Positions 46,724-57,097 of a stretch of 64,000 nt of DNA are shown here, one piece after another. The translations under genes and the position numbers were made by a program. Below the pieces are notes generated by a model. The model did not search any database. It saw nothing but the letters and a program-made list of their open reading frames with translations, and was not told the DNA's origin. The stretch lies in assembly GCF_014192095.1 (NCBI RefSeq), contig NZ_JACHXN010000004.1, forward strand, positions 62,001-126,000, written 5' to 3'. The stretch comes from Phyllobacterium trifolii (GTDB lineage Bacteria > Pseudomonadota > Alphaproteobacteria > Rhizobiales > Rhizobiaceae). Position 1 is the stretch's first letter, and each line of letters starts with the position of its first letter.

Positions 46724-47269
46724 CTAGTGCCCTTCGAAAGCGATCAACGTCCGGACATTGACGCCAAGCGCTTCGAGCTTCCTGCGCCCCCCGAGATCCG
46801 GCAAATCGATAATGAAACAAGCGCTGACAATATCAGCGCCCATTTGCTGCAATAGTTTCACAGCGGCCTCAGCAGTACCGCCGGTGGCAATCAGATCATC
46901 AACCAATATGACCTTATCACCCGGCACGATCGCGTCGCGATGCATCTCCATCTCGTCGACGCCATATTCGAGGCTATAGGCGATACGTACGGTGTCGTGC
47001 GGCAGCTTACCCTTTTTACGAATCGGCACGAAGCCGGAAGAAAGCTGGTGTGCCATGGCGCCGCCGACAATGAAGCCTCGCGCCTCAATGCCAGCCACCT
47101 GATCGACCTTGCCACCCGCATAGGGATGGACGAGTTCATCCACAGCTCGCCGGAAGGCACGCGCATTGCCAAGCAATGTGGTGATATCGCGGAACATCAC
47201 CCCTGGCTTAGGATAGTCAGGAATGCTGCGGATGGCCTCGACCAGCGTCTGCTTCAGTGGTGAATCCAT
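46724..47269 (-). CDS. apt: adenine phosphoribosyltransferase
   Basis: A 181-residue purine-salvage enzyme making AMP from adenine and [55 protein letters not shown] and the PRPP loop [17 protein letters not shown] are the family blocks. The ATG at 47269 with GAGGAATACACG sets the start. Its upstream neighbour is the pet terminator, so it is probably transcribed on its own. Confidence 0.95.
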   Translation of the reverse strand: MDSPLKQTLVEAIRSIPDYPKPGVMFRDITTLLGNARAFRRAVDELVHPYAGGKVDQVAGIEARGFIVGGAMAHQLSSGFVPIRKKGKLPHDTVRIAYSLEYGVDEMEMHRDAIVPGDKVILVDDLIATGGTAEAAVKLLQQMGADIVSACFIIDLPDLGGRRKLEALGVNVRTLIAFEGH

Positions 47270-47320
47270 CGTGTATTCCTCGTGCTGTCCGCAGCGTGCA
47301 GACAATCTACCGCCCTGCAC

Positions 47321-47350
47321 TCAAAAGAAAAGGGCGCAGCGCGCCCTTTC
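47321..47350 (-). terminator. terminator of the petABC operon
   Basis: AAAGGGCGC and GCGCCCTTT pair around AGC; on the minus strand the stem runs into TTTTCTTTTG. It separates petC from apt. Confidence 0.9.
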
Positions 47351-47371
47351 AGAATCCATTGTCTTCATCGC

Positions 47372-48235
47372 TCAATGTTCAACGTCGGCCCAAATCCTGC
47401 GTTTGGCTACATAGACCAGACCGGCGAAGAGAACGAGAAAGACCATGACGCGGAAACCGGTCTTCTTGCGCTCTTCAAGATGCGGTTCTGCAGCCCACAT
47501 TAGGAACGCGGAAATATCCTGCGAGTACTGAGACAGAGTCTGCGGCGAACCGTCATCGTAAGTCACCTGGCCGTCCTGCAGCGGCGGCGCCATTGCAAGC
47601 GACTTTGCGGAAATGAAGTATGGGTTGTAGTGCGTGCCTTCCGGGATTTGCATACCCTCCGGCGGCGTCTCGCCAAACCCGGTAAGCAGCGCATGGATAT
47701 AATCCGGACCGCCTTCCTGATACTGTGTGGCGATATCGAATACGAAGCGAGGGAAGCCGCGTTCCACCGCACGCGCCTTGGCAATCAGTGAGAAATCGGG
47801 TGGTGCAGCACCATTATTGGCGGCAGCTGCAGCCTGAGCATTAGGAAAAGGCGACGGGAAGTAGTCGGAGGGCAATGCCTTGCGGGTGAACATCTCACCT
47901 TCAGCATTAGGGCCATCCTGCACTTCGTACTCTGCGGCGAACGCCTTTACCTGTGCTTCCGTATAGCCCAGTTCTTCTAGCGAGCGGAATGCAACCAGGT
48001 GCATGGAATGGCAAGCTGAACACACTTCCTTGTAGATTTTCAGACCGCGCTGCAGCTGCTGCTTGTCATAGTGACCGAACGGACCAGCGAAGGACCAGTT
48101 TACCTCGGCTGGCTCCTTGATCGGAAAGTGCGTTGGCTCAGCAGCATTGTGGGCTTCTTCGGCGGCATTGGCGGTACCGAATGCAAGCATGGTACCAAGA
48201 CCGGCAGCTGCGAGACCGAGGAGGATTTTTTTCAT
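47372..48235 (-). CDS. petC: cytochrome c1 of the bc1 complex
   Basis: A 287-residue periplasmic-facing subunit, anchored by one C-terminal helix (about 264-282). A signal peptide (1-24, ending ANA) precedes the mature protein; haem is attached at CSACH (72-76), and the methionine ligand is expected in the PSPFPNAQAAAAANNGAAPPDFS-to-MAPP region (SLAMAPPL). Start is ATG at 48235 with AAGGGCTCAAAC; a TTG at 48259 would overlap the petB stop as TTGA and cannot be excluded. Cytochromes b and c1 are separate genes, not fused. Confidence 0.95.
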   Translation of the reverse strand: MKKILLGLAAAGLGTMLAFGTANAAEEAHNAAEPTHFPIKEPAEVNWSFAGPFGHYDKQQLQRGLKIYKEVCSACHSMHLVAFRSLEELGYTEAQVKAFAAEYEVQDGPNAEGEMFTRKALPSDYFPSPFPNAQAAAAANNGAAPPDFSLIAKARAVERGFPRFVFDIATQYQEGGPDYIHALLTGFGETPPEGMQIPEGTHYNPYFISAKSLAMAPPLQDGQVTYDDGSPQTLSQYSQDISAFLMWAAEPHLEERKKTGFRVMVFLVLFAGLVYVAKRRIWADVEH

Positions 48236-48255
48236 GTTTGAGCCCTTCACGATTC

Positions 48256-49554
48256 TCAAGCCCTGGTTTCCGGAGCGGCAGCGACACCAGCCGGCTGGCC
48301 GCCACTCTTGGTTTTCGCAAGCACAGCTTCGGTGATCGAATTCGGCAATCGGCGTGGCGTCTCGATCAGACCAAGCAAGGGCATGATAACGATGAAGAAG
48401 CCGAAGTAATAAGCCGTTCCGAACTGCGAAAACAGTGTGTACAAGCCCTCAGCCGGACGCGATCCAAGCCAGCCAAGCATGATTGCGTTGGCAACGAAGA
48501 GCCAAAAGAAGAGCTTGTACCAGGGCCGGTAGACAGCCGAACGGACCTTCGATGTGTCGAGCCAAGGTACAATAAACAGAATGGCAATCGAGCCGAACAT
48601 TGTCAGAACGCCACCGAGCTTGGAATTGATCGGCCCAATGTTAAAGGTGATGGCCCGCAGCATTGCGTAGAATGGCAGGAAGTACCATTCCGGAACGATA
48701 TGGGCCGGTGTCTTCAACGAGTCTGCCTGAATGTAATTGTCCGGGTGGCCCATAAAATTCGGCAGATAGAAGACGAAATACGCGAAGAGGATAAGGAACA
48801 ACACCAGTCCGAATGCATCCTTGACCGTCGCATAAGGGGTAAAGGCAACAGTATCTGTCTTCGATTTGACTTCGATGCCGGTCGGATTCGTTTGTCCGGC
48901 AACATGCAATGCCCAAACGTGCAGGACAACGACGCCTGCAATCATGAACGGCAATAGATAGTGCAGTGAGAAGAAACGATTAAGCGTAGGATTATCGACG
49001 GCAAAACCACCGAGCAACAACTGCTGGATCGGGTCGCCAATGATGGGGAATGCCGTAAAGAAGCCTGTAATGACGGTAGCACCCCAGAAGGACATCTGTC
49101 CCCATGGCAACACGTATCCCATGAAGGCGGTCGCCATCATCAAGAGAAGAATGATTACGCCGAGAATCCACAGAAGCTCGCGCGGCGCCTTGTAGGAGCC
49201 ATAGTAAAGCCCGCGGAATATATGCACGTAGACGGCGAGGAAGAACATCGATGCGCCGTTCGAGTGCAGATAGCGCAGCATCCAGCCGGAATTGACGTCG
49301 CGCATGATCTTTTCAACGGAGTTGAAGGCGAGGCCTGTGTCGGCAGCGTAATGCATTGCCAGAACAACACCGGTCAAGATTTGCGAAACCAGCATGATCG
49401 CCAGTATGCCGCCAAACGCATAGGCGTAGTTCAGATTGCGTGGCACCGGATAGGCGACGAAAGAATCATAGACCAAACGCGGCAATGGTAGTCGCGCGTC
49501 GATCCATTTTTCGATGCCAGTGCTCGGCGTATAGGATGAATGTCCACCGCTCAT
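48256..49554 (-). CDS. petB: cytochrome b of the bc1 complex
   Basis: A 432-residue membrane subunit with eight helices carrying both b haems and the Qo and Qi quinone sites. The paired histidines are in helices B and D ([13 protein letters not shown] and [22 protein letters not shown]); the Qo motif PEWY is at [29 protein letters not shown] precedes helix D. Second gene of petABC, with 21 bases after petA. Confidence 0.97.
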   Translation of the reverse strand: MSGGHSSYTPSTGIEKWIDARLPLPRLVYDSFVAYPVPRNLNYAYAFGGILAIMLVSQILTGVVLAMHYAADTGLAFNSVEKIMRDVNSGWMLRYLHSNGASMFFLAVYVHIFRGLYYGSYKAPRELLWILGVIILLLMMATAFMGYVLPWGQMSFWGATVITGFFTAFPIIGDPIQQLLLGGFAVDNPTLNRFFSLHYLLPFMIAGVVVLHVWALHVAGQTNPTGIEVKSKTDTVAFTPYATVKDAFGLVLFLILFAYFVFYLPNFMGHPDNYIQADSLKTPAHIVPEWYFLPFYAMLRAITFNIGPINSKLGGVLTMFGSIAILFIVPWLDTSKVRSAVYRPWYKLFFWLFVANAIMLGWLGSRPAEGLYTLFSQFGTAYYFGFFIVIMPLLGLIETPRRLPNSITEAVLAKTKSGGQPAGVAAAPETRA

Positions 49555-49575
49555 GTCGTGTCTCCCCGTGGAACC

Positions 49576-50139
49576 TTAGCCGATCTTGATGACGGTGTCG
49601 GAAGTGAAAGTAAGTGGCGGGATAGGTAGATTTTCCGGTGCAGGACCTGAACGAATGCGCCCGGCAGTGTCGTACACCGAACCATGGCAGGGGCAAAACC
49701 AGCCGCCGAACTCGCCCTGCTGACCAAGAGGAATGCAGCCGAGATGAGTGCAAACACCGATCATGACCAGCCAATTTTCCTTGTCCTTTGCCGCGGCGCG
49801 ATCCGTGTCAGTCGCCTGGGCATCGCTTGGCAGATTGGCATTGCGCGCAACCGGATCCTTCAGTTGGCTCAATTGGACATTCTTGGCGTCTTCGATTTCT
49901 TTCGGCGTCCTGTTACGGATGAAAACCGGCTTGCCGCGCCATTTGACCGTCAGGGACATGCCTGGCTGAACAGCAGAAACATCAACTTCGATCGACGAGA
50001 CTGCCAACGTCGACGCGTCCGGTCGCATCTGGTCAATAAAGGGCCAAGCAAAAGCCCCCGCACCGACCACACCGGCCATACCTGTCGCAATATAGAGGAA
50101 GTCACGCCGTGTCGGCTCGGTCGTATCGTGTGCGCTCAC
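49576..50139 (-). CDS. petA: Rieske iron-sulfur subunit of the bc1 complex
   Basis: A 187-residue protein with a Tat-type, uncleaved N-terminal helix ([17 protein letters not shown], about 10-35) and a Rieske [2Fe-2S] domain. Cluster ligands: C130 and H132 in CTHLGC, C149 and H152 in CPCHGS; C135 and C151 form the disulfide. Start is GTG at 50139 with AAAGGAACAGGCCCC. First gene of petABC; its promoter should lie in the 289 bases upstream. Confidence 0.96.
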   Translation of the reverse strand: MSAHDTTEPTRRDFLYIATGMAGVVGAGAFAWPFIDQMRPDASTLAVSSIEVDVSAVQPGMSLTVKWRGKPVFIRNRTPKEIEDAKNVQLSQLKDPVARNANLPSDAQATDTDRAAAKDKENWLVMIGVCTHLGCIPLGQQGEFGGWFCPCHGSVYDTAGRIRSGPAPENLPIPPLTFTSDTVIKIG

Positions 50140-50428
50140 GGGGCCTGTTCCTTTCCGAATAACAACGCAGCGGGAGAGTCCACATTGTCAGCACAATAGA
50201 AGACTGGCCCAAGAGCTGAGCCATGAGGAATCCCCAACATATGGCGTGGTTTCTAAGCATGTCGCTTGAGCTTGTCCAGTGAGACAGCGTCACAAGGGCA
50301 GGATGTCGCAGGGATAGACCTTGATCTTGTTCGCACCCTATAAAAACTCCTGATTGCCTCATCCAAGCCCACCGCAAATGCCGCCAGCTATGGCGAGATC
50401 GCCTTGGGCTAATTTGTCGTCGTTGGTG
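50140..50428. other. pet promoter region
   Basis: A 289-base gap between the ABC exporter stop and petA on the same strand. No supported gene or clear terminator was found for the exporter; the promoter of petABC must be here. No site could be matched to a known regulator by eye. Confidence 0.35.
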
Positions 50429-52276
50429 TTATTCTGCAGCTTCCTGATCGTCGAGACCAAGGAAACCGCCTGACTGACGTGCCCACAATCCGGCATAGAT
50501 ACCGTCGGCCGCAATCAACTGTTCATGACTGCCGCTTTCGACAATTTGTCCCTTGTCCAAGAGGATAAGCCGGTCGAGCGCCGCAATGGTCGACAGCCGG
50601 TGCGCGATGGCAATAACGGTCTTCCCCTGCATCAAACGATAGAGGTTGTCCTGTATCGCTGCTTCGACCTCTGAATCGAGCGCCGAGGTTGCCTCGTCCA
50701 TGATGAGAATAGGAGCATCCTTCAGCATGACACGTGCAATTGCGATACGCTGGCGTTGCCCGCCAGACAGCTTGACCCCACGCTCGCCGACATGGGCGTC
50801 GAAACCGCGCCGGCCTTTGGGGTCCGATAGGTCTTCGATGAAGCTATCGGCCTGGGCATTTCTCACAGCTTGAAGCATCATCTCTTCCGACGCATCGGGA
50901 CGACCGTAAAGCACGTTATCCCGAACCGAGCGATGCAAAAGCGATGTGTCCTGCGTCACCATCCCGATTTGTGCACGTAAGGAGTCTTGCGAGACCTTGG
51001 ATATATCTTGACCATCGATAAGTATCCGGCCGCTTTCGAGATCGTAAAATCGCAACAGCAAATTGACTAGTGTCGATTTGCCGGCTCCGGATCGTCCAAC
51101 AAGGCCGATCTTTTCGCCTGGACGTATATCCAGAGATAGACGATCTATAATGCCTGCGCCTTTTCCGTAGTGAAAGCCGATCGAATCGAAGCTGATCGCC
51201 CCTGCAGTGACTTCGAGCTCCGGCGCGTTGGGGACATCGGGTACAAGTCGCGGCAGGGAAATGGACGTGATGCCGTCTTCGACGGTGCCGATATTTTCGA
51301 ACAGCGCTGACATTTCCCACATGATCCACTGCGACATGCCATTAAGGCGGAGCACAAGGCCAATGCCCACCGCTACAGCACCTACGGAGATCGCCGATCC
51401 AAGCCACAGCCAGATGGCAATTGCGCCTACCGAGAAAAGCAGCAGGCAATTCATCGCATAGAGCGAGAAGTGAAAACTGGTCACCAGCCGCATCTGCCCG
51501 TGGACCGTGTTCAAAAAGTTCTCCAATCCTTCGCGCGCATAACTCTCTTCGCGTTTCGAATGTGAGAAGAGCTTGACCGTGGCGATATTCGTGTAGCTGT
51601 CGACGATCCGTCCGGTCATCGTCGAACGTGCATCAGCCTGTCGCTCGGAAATGACTCGGATTTTCGGAATGAAATAGCGAAGCAGTCCGATATAGATAGC
51701 GAGCCAGACAAGGAAAGGCAGCATGAGCCGCAAATCCGCCGCTGCCGCGATGATCAATGTTCCGGTGAAATAGACGATGACATAGTTTAGCACGTCAAGA
51801 AGCTTCATAACCGTTTCGCGCACGGCAAGCGAGGTCTGCATAAGCTTGGTGGAAACCCGCCCGGCAAACTCGTCCTGGAAGAAGGTCATCGATTGGCGAA
51901 TGAGATAGCGATGCACCATCCAGCGGATGCGCATGGGATAGTTGCCAAGCAAGGTCTGATGGATGATGAGCGAATCCACGAGTACGATGCCGGGCATGAC
52001 AATCAACACGACACCGGCAATCAGCGCCAGCTTCCACCCTTCATCGGAAAGGAAGGTTTCGCGCGAATGATTGGACAGCCAGTCGACGATATTGCCCATG
52101 AAGGCGAACATGGACACTTCGAGTACAGCGATCAGCGCTGTGCAAACAGCCATAACGGCAATCCATGGCCAAGCGCCTTGGGTATAATGCAGGCAAAACG
52201 CGACGAGCGATTTCGGCGGCTCAGCGGGTTCAGCCGTCGGAAATGGTTCGAGCCTCTCTTCAAACCAGCGAAACAT
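50429..52276 (-). CDS. MsbA-like ABC exporter (fused membrane and ATPase domains)
   Basis: A 615-residue half-transporter that would work as a homodimer. Six hydrophobic helices occupy about 30-330; the ATPase domain has Walker A GRSGAGKST (about 398-406), signature LSGGQRQRIAIAR, Walker B ILIMDEATSALDSE and the H-loop AIAHRLST. Such exporters move lipids, glycans or drugs; the substrate is unknown. Divergent from trmL with 36 bases between the starts, so the promoters overlap. Confidence 0.93.
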   Translation of the reverse strand: MFRWFEERLEPFPTAEPAEPPKSLVAFCLHYTQGAWPWIAVMAVCTALIAVLEVSMFAFMGNIVDWLSNHSRETFLSDEGWKLALIAGVVLIVMPGIVLVDSLIIHQTLLGNYPMRIRWMVHRYLIRQSMTFFQDEFAGRVSTKLMQTSLAVRETVMKLLDVLNYVIVYFTGTLIIAAAADLRLMLPFLVWLAIYIGLLRYFIPKIRVISERQADARSTMTGRIVDSYTNIATVKLFSHSKREESYAREGLENFLNTVHGQMRLVTSFHFSLYAMNCLLLFSVGAIAIWLWLGSAISVGAVAVGIGLVLRLNGMSQWIMWEMSALFENIGTVEDGITSISLPRLVPDVPNAPELEVTAGAISFDSIGFHYGKGAGIIDRLSLDIRPGEKIGLVGRSGAGKSTLVNLLLRFYDLESGRILIDGQDISKVSQDSLRAQIGMVTQDTSLLHRSVRDNVLYGRPDASEEMMLQAVRNAQADSFIEDLSDPKGRRGFDAHVGERGVKLSGGQRQRIAIARVMLKDAPILIMDEATSALDSEVEAAIQDNLYRLMQGKTVIAIAHRLSTIAALDRLILLDKGQIVESGSHEQLIAADGIYAGLWARQSGGFLGLDDQEAAE

Positions 52277-52312
52277 TGTTAAACCTCATTCATCGTCACT
52301 CCACGCCGACTC

Positions 52313-52804
52313 ATGGAAGGCATCTCGTTGACCGAACCATATACCGACTTACGCATTGCACTCTACCAGCCAGATATTCCTGGCAATGCTGGAACCATTC
52401 TGCGCATGGCAGCGTGTTTTGGCGTCGGCGTTGATATCATCGAGCCTGCCGGATTCGATATTTCCGATCGCGCGCTGAAACGCGCCGGAATGGATTACCT
52501 CGAACAAGCCGCCCTGACACGTCATCCCAATTGGACACAGTTTCAGGAATGGCGGCTTCGGGAAAAACGCCGGGTTCTGCTTTTCTCCACCAAGGCGGCT
52601 GAGCCCTATACTCGCTTCAAGTTCGCACCCGGTGACATTTTGATGTTCGGCCGCGAATCTGCCGGTGTTCCCGATGAAGTTCATCAGGCTGCCGACGCCA
52701 GACTCATCATTCCAATGGTGTCTGGCGCCCGTTCGCTCAATCTGGCGCTCTCCGCAGCTATCGCAACCGCTGAAGCGCAACGACAGTTTTCGTTCTTTCG
52801 CTAA
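52313..52804 (+). CDS. trmL: tRNA (cytidine(34)-2'-O)-methyltransferase TrmL
   Basis: A 163-residue SPOUT knot methyltransferase acting on the wobble base of tRNA-Leu. LYQPDIPGNAGTILRMAACFGVGVDIIEP, DILMFGRESAGVP and LIIPMVSGARSLNLALSAAIA form the trefoil knot and SAM site. ATG at 52313 lacks a ribosome-binding site; a TTG at 52328 has AAGG ahead and would give a start of similar quality. Convergent with the LivK gene. Confidence 0.92.
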   Translation: MEGISLTEPYTDLRIALYQPDIPGNAGTILRMAACFGVGVDIIEPAGFDISDRALKRAGMDYLEQAALTRHPNWTQFQEWRLREKRRVLLFSTKAAEPYTRFKFAPGDILMFGRESAGVPDEVHQAADARLIIPMVSGARSLNLALSAAIATAEAQRQFSFFR

Positions 52805-52808
52805 TCTC

Positions 52809-52829
52809 CGCCGGCCAACTCGGCCGGCG
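52809..52829. terminator. GC stem-loop between trmL and livK
   Basis: CGCCGGCC and GGCCGGCG pair around AACTC, between two convergent genes. No T run on either side, so termination may be inefficient. Confidence 0.55.
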
Positions 52830-52851
52830 AATTAGCAGTCGACAGTTCTGG

Positions 52852-53955
52852 TCAGTCGATTTGGGTCGCCTTGCCGCCTTCCCACTTGTAGAAGACGAAC
52901 GCAGGCGTGTTCAGATCTCCCGTGCTGGAATAGCTGAGATCACCTGCTACCGTGGGGAATGCGTCGCCCGACTTGATCTTTGCCGCAACCTCGGATGGTT
53001 CAGCAGAGCCAGCCTTTTCAATACCTCCGGCGATCACTTGCAATGCGGCATAAGCGTTGAGTGTGAATGCTTCAGCCGGAATGTTTTTGGCCTGAAGTGC
53101 TTCCACAACCTTTGCCGCGGCAGGATTCTTGGTCGGATCGGCACTGTTGGTGAACAGTGTACCCTCTGCTGCGTCGCCGCCAATTGCCCAATATTCGGTG
53201 TTCGACAAGCCATCGGGACCGATGATCTGGGCCTTGATTCCCTGATCGTTCAACTGGCGGGCGATAAGACCACCCTCGGCATGATAACCGCCGAAGTAGA
53301 TCACGTCAGCTTTTTCAGACTTGATGCGGGTGATAAGTGCGCTGTAGTCCTTTTCGCCGGCATTGATACCTTCGAAGACGACTTCGGTAACACCGCCCTT
53401 GTTAAGTACAGCCTTCAGACCGTTGGCAATACCAGTACCATACGGCGTTTTGTCGTAGACGATAGCGATGCGCTTGTCCTTGAACTTGTCGAGCATGTAC
53501 TTGCCGGCAACATCAGCCTGCTGGTCATCACGGCCGCAGGTGCGAAACACAGTTTCGAGACCGCGTGTCGTGAGATCGGGAGTGGTGGCCGTAGGCGTGA
53601 CCATGACGATACCGTTTTCGGCCAGAACATCCGATACAGGCATGGCGACGCCGGACGTCACCGGACCCACGACGAACTTGATGCCCTCACCAACGACCTG
53701 GTTGGCAACCGATACACCCTGCTTGGGTTCGCCCGCATCGTCGAAGATCTTCGTTACAATCTTTTCGCCCTTGATGCCGCCCGCCGCGTTGATGGCTTCG
53801 GCAGCACTCTCGACGCCATTCTTTACCTGCAAGCCATAAGCCGCGACGGGGCCGGTCACAGGTGCGATAATTCCGACGACGATGTCGGCTTTGGCAAACG
53901 ACGTCATCGCCATAACGGCTGCCAACGCCACGCCAGAGATCAACGATAAGCGCAT
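52852..53955 (-). CDS. livK: branched-chain amino acid ABC transporter, periplasmic binding protein
   Basis: A 367-residue type I periplasmic binding protein of the LivJ/LivK kind. Signal peptide 1-23 ends at FAKA; the mature protein begins [18 protein letters not shown], with [47 protein letters not shown] and [15 protein letters not shown]. The permease and ATPase genes are not beside it. The ribosome-binding site is a perfect AAGGAGGA, complementary to the CUCC motifs of the AbcR-like RNA at 2941, and LivK-type mRNAs are known AbcR targets. Confidence 0.92.
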   Translation of the reverse strand: MRLSLISGVALAAVMAMTSFAKADIVVGIIAPVTGPVAAYGLQVKNGVESAAEAINAAGGIKGEKIVTKIFDDAGEPKQGVSVANQVVGEGIKFVVGPVTSGVAMPVSDVLAENGIVMVTPTATTPDLTTRGLETVFRTCGRDDQQADVAGKYMLDKFKDKRIAIVYDKTPYGTGIANGLKAVLNKGGVTEVVFEGINAGEKDYSALITRIKSEKADVIYFGGYHAEGGLIARQLNDQGIKAQIIGPDGLSNTEYWAIGGDAAEGTLFTNSADPTKNPAAAKVVEALQAKNIPAEAFTLNAYAALQVIAGGIEKAGSAEPSEVAAKIKSGDAFPTVAGDLSYSSTGDLNTPAFVFYKWEGGKATQID

Positions 53956-54176
53956 TATTTCCTCCTTGGATTTTCTTATGCGTCCGGAACGTTCTCCGGT
54001 GCTGGCAGAGTTCTACTGTCTTTGGAAATGGCTGTCAGCTGCGATCACTCGAAATTCCGCATAAATGGAAGAAAATCTGAAGAATTTTCAAAAATTGGAG
54101 TCGTTTTCGGCCGAAACAATCAAATATTTGAAAAAGAACATCAATTTTATTGTTGAATCGAGGATTTTTCGCATTT

Positions 54177-54449
54177 TCAATCCGCGTTCGGCAAGCGGCG
54201 CATCGTGAATTCGATGATGTCGCCAGGACGTTCATACCAGCTCTCAATTTCAGTCCAGTAAGCGGCTTTCGGATATTGCTCGAACCATTCGCGTGCCTTT
54301 TCGCGCGCCGCCAGACGCGGCAGTTTAAAGCTCTCGCGAACAAATGCACCGCGTTGCTGGCTGGGAGCTTCGCGGCTTTCCTTCAGTCTCTTTCGCAAAC
54401 CGTCAAGCGGCGGTTTTGGATATTGCGATCGGGGCGCTTTGGAGACCAT
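54177..54449 (-). CDS. hypothetical protein, 90 residues
   Basis: A basic soluble protein with many Arg, Pro and Lys residues in the first half (SKAPRSQYPKPPLDGLRKRLKE) and an aromatic-rich second half (REWFEQYPKAAYWTEIESWYERPGDIIEFTMRRL). I do not recognise it. GAGGGATACGAG ahead of the ATG supports translation. It is divergent from hemF with about 155 bases between. Confidence 0.72.
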   Translation of the reverse strand: MVSKAPRSQYPKPPLDGLRKRLKESREAPSQQRGAFVRESFKLPRLAAREKAREWFEQYPKAAYWTEIESWYERPGDIIEFTMRRLPNAD

Positions 54450-54604
54450 CTCGTATCCCTCACTGAACCCTACAATAATAAGAGTAGGTGCAGCAAAGCC
54501 GGAAAACGAGTCATTTTTTTATGGATAGGCTGAATGAACGGCAGCAACTTCCTTTTGGCTTCAAGTGGATGTGATAATGTCCAGGCGAAAAAGGATTCTT
54601 TGCC

Positions 54605-55519
54605 ATGGACCGTCCAGATATCCCCGCCGTACTTCCCGAAGCGCTCGATGAAAAGAAAGCTGAGGCTACCGCTTGGTTTATGGAATTGCGCGACAAGATT
54701 TGCGCGAGTTTCGAGCAGTTGGAGGACGAGCTGGACGGACCGCTCTCGGACCGCACGCCGGGTCGCTTCAAGCAGACCCCATGGCAACGCGATGATGGCA
54801 AGGGCGGCGGTGGCGTTATGTCGGTCATGCACGGCCGCGTCTTCGAAAAGGTCGGCGTCCACACATCAACGGTCCATGGCGAATTTTCGCAGGAGTTTCG
54901 CAAGCAGATACCCGGAGCGGACGAAGATCCCCGTTTTTGGGCATCGGGAATCTCATTGATCGCACATCCTCAAAGTCCGTTTGTCCCTGCTGTACATATG
55001 AACACGCGCATGGTTGTAACGACGAGGCAATGGTTCGGCGGTGGTGCTGATCTCACGCCGGTTCTTGATCGCAAGCGAACGCAGGACGATCCGGATACAC
55101 TGGCGTTCCACAAAGCGATGAAATTCGTTTGCGACAAGCATTCAGCCGTCGCCGATCATGAGAAGTTCAAGACATGGTGCGACGAGTACTTTTATCTTCC
55201 TCATCGCAAGGAGCCGCGCGGAACCGGTGGTATTTTCTATGACTGGCTACACTCCTCCGAAGAAAATGGCGGCTATACGGCCGATTTCAATTTCACGCGC
55301 GACGTAGGCCGCGCCTTTTCCGTAGTTTACCCCTATCTCGTGCGGCAGAATTTCAATCATGACTGGACGGATGCCGATCGTCAGGAACAACTTGTCCGCC
55401 GTGGCCGCTATGTCGAATTCAATCTGCTCTATGATCGAGGCACGATCTTCGGCTTGAAGACCGGCGGGAACGTCGATTCAATTCTCTCTTCGATGCCACC
55501 TACGGTCAAATGGCCGTGA
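54605..55519 (+). CDS. hemF: oxygen-dependent coproporphyrinogen III oxidase
   Basis: A 304-residue cytoplasmic haem-synthesis enzyme that oxidatively decarboxylates coproporphyrinogen [20 protein letters not shown] (with active-site histidines), [63 protein letters not shown] are the conserved blocks. Start ATG at 54605. Single gene. Confidence 0.96.
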   Translation: MDRPDIPAVLPEALDEKKAEATAWFMELRDKICASFEQLEDELDGPLSDRTPGRFKQTPWQRDDGKGGGGVMSVMHGRVFEKVGVHTSTVHGEFSQEFRKQIPGADEDPRFWASGISLIAHPQSPFVPAVHMNTRMVVTTRQWFGGGADLTPVLDRKRTQDDPDTLAFHKAMKFVCDKHSAVADHEKFKTWCDEYFYLPHRKEPRGTGGIFYDWLHSSEENGGYTADFNFTRDVGRAFSVVYPYLVRQNFNHDWTDADRQEQLVRRGRYVEFNLLYDRGTIFGLKTGGNVDSILSSMPPTVKWP

Positions 55520-55642
55520 GATAGATATTTAAGGGATCAATCCACCGCTTCATGCGTTATGCTAACCGCTGTGCGGCAAAAGCAGCCGCGCTCCTATGGG
55601 ACAGAGCACGTATTCTTGCGTCCTACAACAGGGAGAGAAAGC

Positions 55643-55825
55643 ATGAAAGAACTTCATTGCATTGTTCCCGGTTGCCAGTGGCATACACGTCACGACACCG
55701 AAGCTGAAATTATTCGCCGCGCTGCTGAGCATCTGCGTGAAACGCATGGTGAAACGGTTATCCGTGAATCAATGCTTGAAACGATCAAAGCGAATATCCA
55801 GCCGTCTAAAGGCCAGGCAGCCTGA
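55643..55825 (+). CDS. DUF1059 zinc-ribbon-like small protein
   Basis: A 60-residue protein with the DUF1059 pattern: CIVPGCQWHTRHDTEAEIIRRAAEHLRETHGE, where two Cys and two His can bind zinc. Function unknown; widespread in soil bacteria. GGGAGAGAAAGC precedes the ATG at 55643, so the 28-codon longer frame is not used. Convergent with the CCA gene, stops touching. Confidence 0.88.
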   Translation: MKELHCIVPGCQWHTRHDTEAEIIRRAAEHLRETHGETVIRESMLETIKANIQPSKGQAA

Positions 55826-57097
55826 TCAAGCTTTTCCTGCATATTCAGGAATTTTGGCAAGCAATGTATCGCGCTCGAGGGTAAAGCCCGAATTAATCCA
55901 GTCATCCTCTAGCGCGCGCTGTACCTTGCCGATTTCTGGTCCTTTTTCGAGACCCGCAGCGAGCAGATCGCCGCCGCATACGGGAAACTTCGGCCGCTCG
56001 TAGCTATCGAGATATTCGAGCAATTTGGATAGATGCCCGGCTCTCATCATCGCGGCGTTATCATTGATCGCCTCGGCACGTGCAGAAACCAGGGCCAGAC
56101 TGAGTCGATCACGCATGCCTTGCTGATCACTGCGATAAAGTTGTTTCGCAAATCCGCTTTCGGAAATTTCCGGTTGCGGCATTGCCGTTTCAGCCCAAGT
56201 CTCCAACCGTGCTCGCTCATTGTTGGAAAGTTTCAGCCGCGACGCCATTTCGGCGATGCGGCCGCTTTGCGGGGGTATCATGCTTGCCAGACGCAAAAGT
56301 GAATCGACCTCCCAATGAAGGTCCTGTTCGGTCTTTACCAAGGAGTGGATCGTGTCGATGCCCCACTTCTCGCTTTCGGGCAAAACTGCCGTCAGGACGC
56401 CGGCTTGCCGCATCCATAACAACGCACGCGAGGGATCCGGCGCACTCAGCAATCTCTTGAGCTCCGACCAGATGCGCTCAGCCGAGAGCCGTGTCAGTCC
56501 ATCTTTCAGACGGGCGCAAGCCTTCAGCCCTTCGCTTTCAGGTCTGCCCTTCCCATACCATGCAAAAAACCGGAAAAACCGTAATATACGCAGATAGTCC
56601 TCGCGGATACGCTGCTCCGGATCGCCGATGAAGCGCAGCGTGCGGGTTTCAACATCCGCAAGCCCACCAACGAGATCGACGATGGTGCCATCCGCCTCAA
56701 CATATAAGGCATTCATGGTGAAGTCGCGCCGGTTTGCATCCACCTGCCAATCGCGGCCATAGGCAACTTCAGCATGCCGTCCATCTGTCTCGATATCAGC
56801 GCGCAAAGTCGTCACTTCGAACGGTCTGCCATGCGCAATGACCGTGATCGTGCCATGGTCTATGCCGGTCGGAACAGCCTTGAATCCGGCCCCAATCGCA
56901 CGCCGCAAAGTCTCCTCCGGCAAGCAGGTCGTTGCGATATCAATATCGCTGATCTTTTGACCCAGAAGCGTATTCCTTACCGCACCGCCGACAACACGCG
57001 CCCCCTCACCATCGGTAGCAAGTACGGCGAGCAGCCTTTGCAAGGACTCGTCTTTAAGCCACGAAGCATTGTCGGCAATGGAAACAGTCGCACTCAA
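55826..57097 (-). CDS. cca: CCA tRNA nucleotidyltransferase
   Basis: A 423-residue class II nucleotidyltransferase. ARVVGGAVRNTLLGQKISDIDIATT is the catalytic palm with DxD; RRDFTMNALYVEADG and FIGDPEQRIREDYLRILRFFRFFAWYG complete the head and neck, followed by a helical body. The class may add the CCA end or poly(A); alphaproteobacteria usually have one enzyme of this type for CCA. Start is TTG at 57097, overlapping the NUDIX stop as TTGA with GAGAGG ahead. Confidence 0.9.
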   Translation of the reverse strand: MSATVSIADNASWLKDESLQRLLAVLATDGEGARVVGGAVRNTLLGQKISDIDIATTCLPEETLRRAIGAGFKAVPTGIDHGTITVIAHGRPFEVTTLRADIETDGRHAEVAYGRDWQVDANRRDFTMNALYVEADGTIVDLVGGLADVETRTLRFIGDPEQRIREDYLRILRFFRFFAWYGKGRPESEGLKACARLKDGLTRLSAERIWSELKRLLSAPDPSRALLWMRQAGVLTAVLPESEKWGIDTIHSLVKTEQDLHWEVDSLLRLASMIPPQSGRIAEMASRLKLSNNERARLETWAETAMPQPEISESGFAKQLYRSDQQGMRDRLSLALVSARAEAINDNAAMMRAGHLSKLLEYLDSYERPKFPVCGGDLLAAGLEKGPEIGKVQRALEDDWINSGFTLERDTLLAKIPEYAGKA

